From Hyphomicrobiales bacterium (GTDB taxonomy: Bacteria; Pseudomonadota; Alphaproteobacteria; Rhizobiales; Beijerinckiaceae): a stretch of DNA of 6,152 nucleotides. Below are positions 5,785 to 6,152 of the stretch, piece after piece (position 1 is the stretch's first letter; each line of letters begins with the position of its first letter). Below the pieces are notes generated by a model. It did not search any database, was not told where the DNA came from, and saw only the letters and a list, made by a program, of their open reading frames with translations. The stretch covers positions 1 to 6,152 of the forward strand of contig CANCAR010000164.1 of NCBI GenBank assembly GCA_947374125.1, read 5' to 3'. Both the position numbers and the translations under genes were made by a program.

Positions 5785-6152
5785 CAGTCAAATCCTAGAA
5801 AATCAAAAATATCACGGTCTTTCATCGAGCGAGCTTCAAGCGGATCGCTATCGATCAGCAAGGACGCCGCAAGACGCAGATATTCTTTTTGAACCGCCAA
5901 AACTTCTGGCGACTCGGGCATTTCAAACAAAGTCGATTTTTTCAGGCGGCTCAGCCGGATCGCATCAAGATCCGGGAAATGCGCAACCCGCTGCAATCCC
6001 GTCGCCTCGTTGAACCGGTCGATTTGATCGGTATCCTTCGAGCGGTTGGCAATGACGCCGCCAACCCGTACGCCATAATTCTTCGCTTTTGCGTTAATGG
6101 CTGCAACGATGCGGTTCATCGCGAAGATCGAATCGAAATCATTCGCGGTGAC
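5784..6152 (-). CDS. bchL: Light-independent protochlorophyllide reductase iron protein, C-terminal part (partial at window edge)
   Basis: This is the last 122 codons of BchL, the homodimeric NifH-like ATPase that passes electrons from ferredoxin to the BchN/BchB complex. That complex reduces ring D of protochlorophyllide without light. The frame is open to the window edge and begins within VTANDFDSIFAMNRI, a stretch typical of BchL, followed by an ANRSKDTDQIDRF-like segment and the ending DIFDFLGFD. The P-loop and the two cysteines that bind the bridging 4Fe-4S cluster lie upstream, outside the window, so catalytic completeness cannot be judged; the family is usually about 300 residues. The internal ATG at 6119 is Met12 of the visible part and not the start. 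The TGA stop shares its A (5784) with the bchM ATG (TGATG), so the two genes are translationally linked. Confidence in the family is high because the alternatives (NifH, BchX) differ clearly in this C-terminal region. Confidence 0.95.
   Translation of the reverse strand, partial: VTANDFDSIFAMNRIVAAINAKAKNYGVRVGGVIANRSKDTDQIDRFNEATGLQRVAHFPDLDAIRLSRLKKSTLFEMPESPEVLAVQKEYLRLAASLLIDSDPLEARSMKDRDIFDFLGFD

Overview
The window is a stretch of the photosynthesis gene cluster of a purple, bacteriochlorophyll a-producing alphaproteobacterium. All nine genes lie on the minus strand. In transcription order (high to low coordinate) they are bchL (3' end only), bchM, lhaA, puhA, puhB, puhC, bciE, acsF and puhE (5' end only). 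This is the classic bchFNBHLM-lhaA-puhABC-acsF-puhE superoperon order. Several proteins closely fit the alphaproteobacterial type, including the reaction-centre H subunit, PuhB/PuhC/PuhE and the small BciE cyclase subunit. The host is either an aerobic anoxygenic phototroph or a facultative purple bacterium. A sphingomonad-like or related lineage is my tentative guess. Base composition looks moderate (somewhat above 50% GC by eye).

Layout: 6152-5784 encodes the C-terminal part of BchL, the iron protein of the dark-operative protochlorophyllide reductase. 5784-5086 is bchM (Mg-protoporphyrin IX methyltransferase). 5089-3623 is lhaA (12-helix PucC-family light-harvesting 1 assembly factor). 3621-2845 is puhA (H subunit). 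2848-2204 is puhB and 2196-1738 is puhC (reaction-centre/LH1 assembly factors). 1738-1439 is bciE and 1442-375 is acsF, which together make the oxygen-dependent Mg-protoporphyrin monomethyl ester cyclase. 353-1 is the start of puhE, cut by the window edge.

The genes form one functional chain. BchM makes the monomethyl ester that AcsF/BciE cyclises, and BchL acts at the later protochlorophyllide reduction. PuhA, PuhB, PuhC, PuhE and LhaA build the reaction-centre/LH1 core that receives the pigment. Six of the eight gene junctions overlap (TGATG or ATGA), one has a 1-base gap, and puhB-puhC has 7 bases. Only acsF-puhE has a real spacer (21 bases). I see no internal terminator or convincing promoter, no RNA gene, mobile element or CRISPR array, and no non-coding stretch over 21 bases. 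No wholly unknown system is evident. The points most worth a second look are a REP-like hairpin sequence that encodes the tail of LhaA and supplies the puhA Shine-Dalgarno, the small cyclase subunit gene bciE, and a changed proton-entry histidine region in PuhA.
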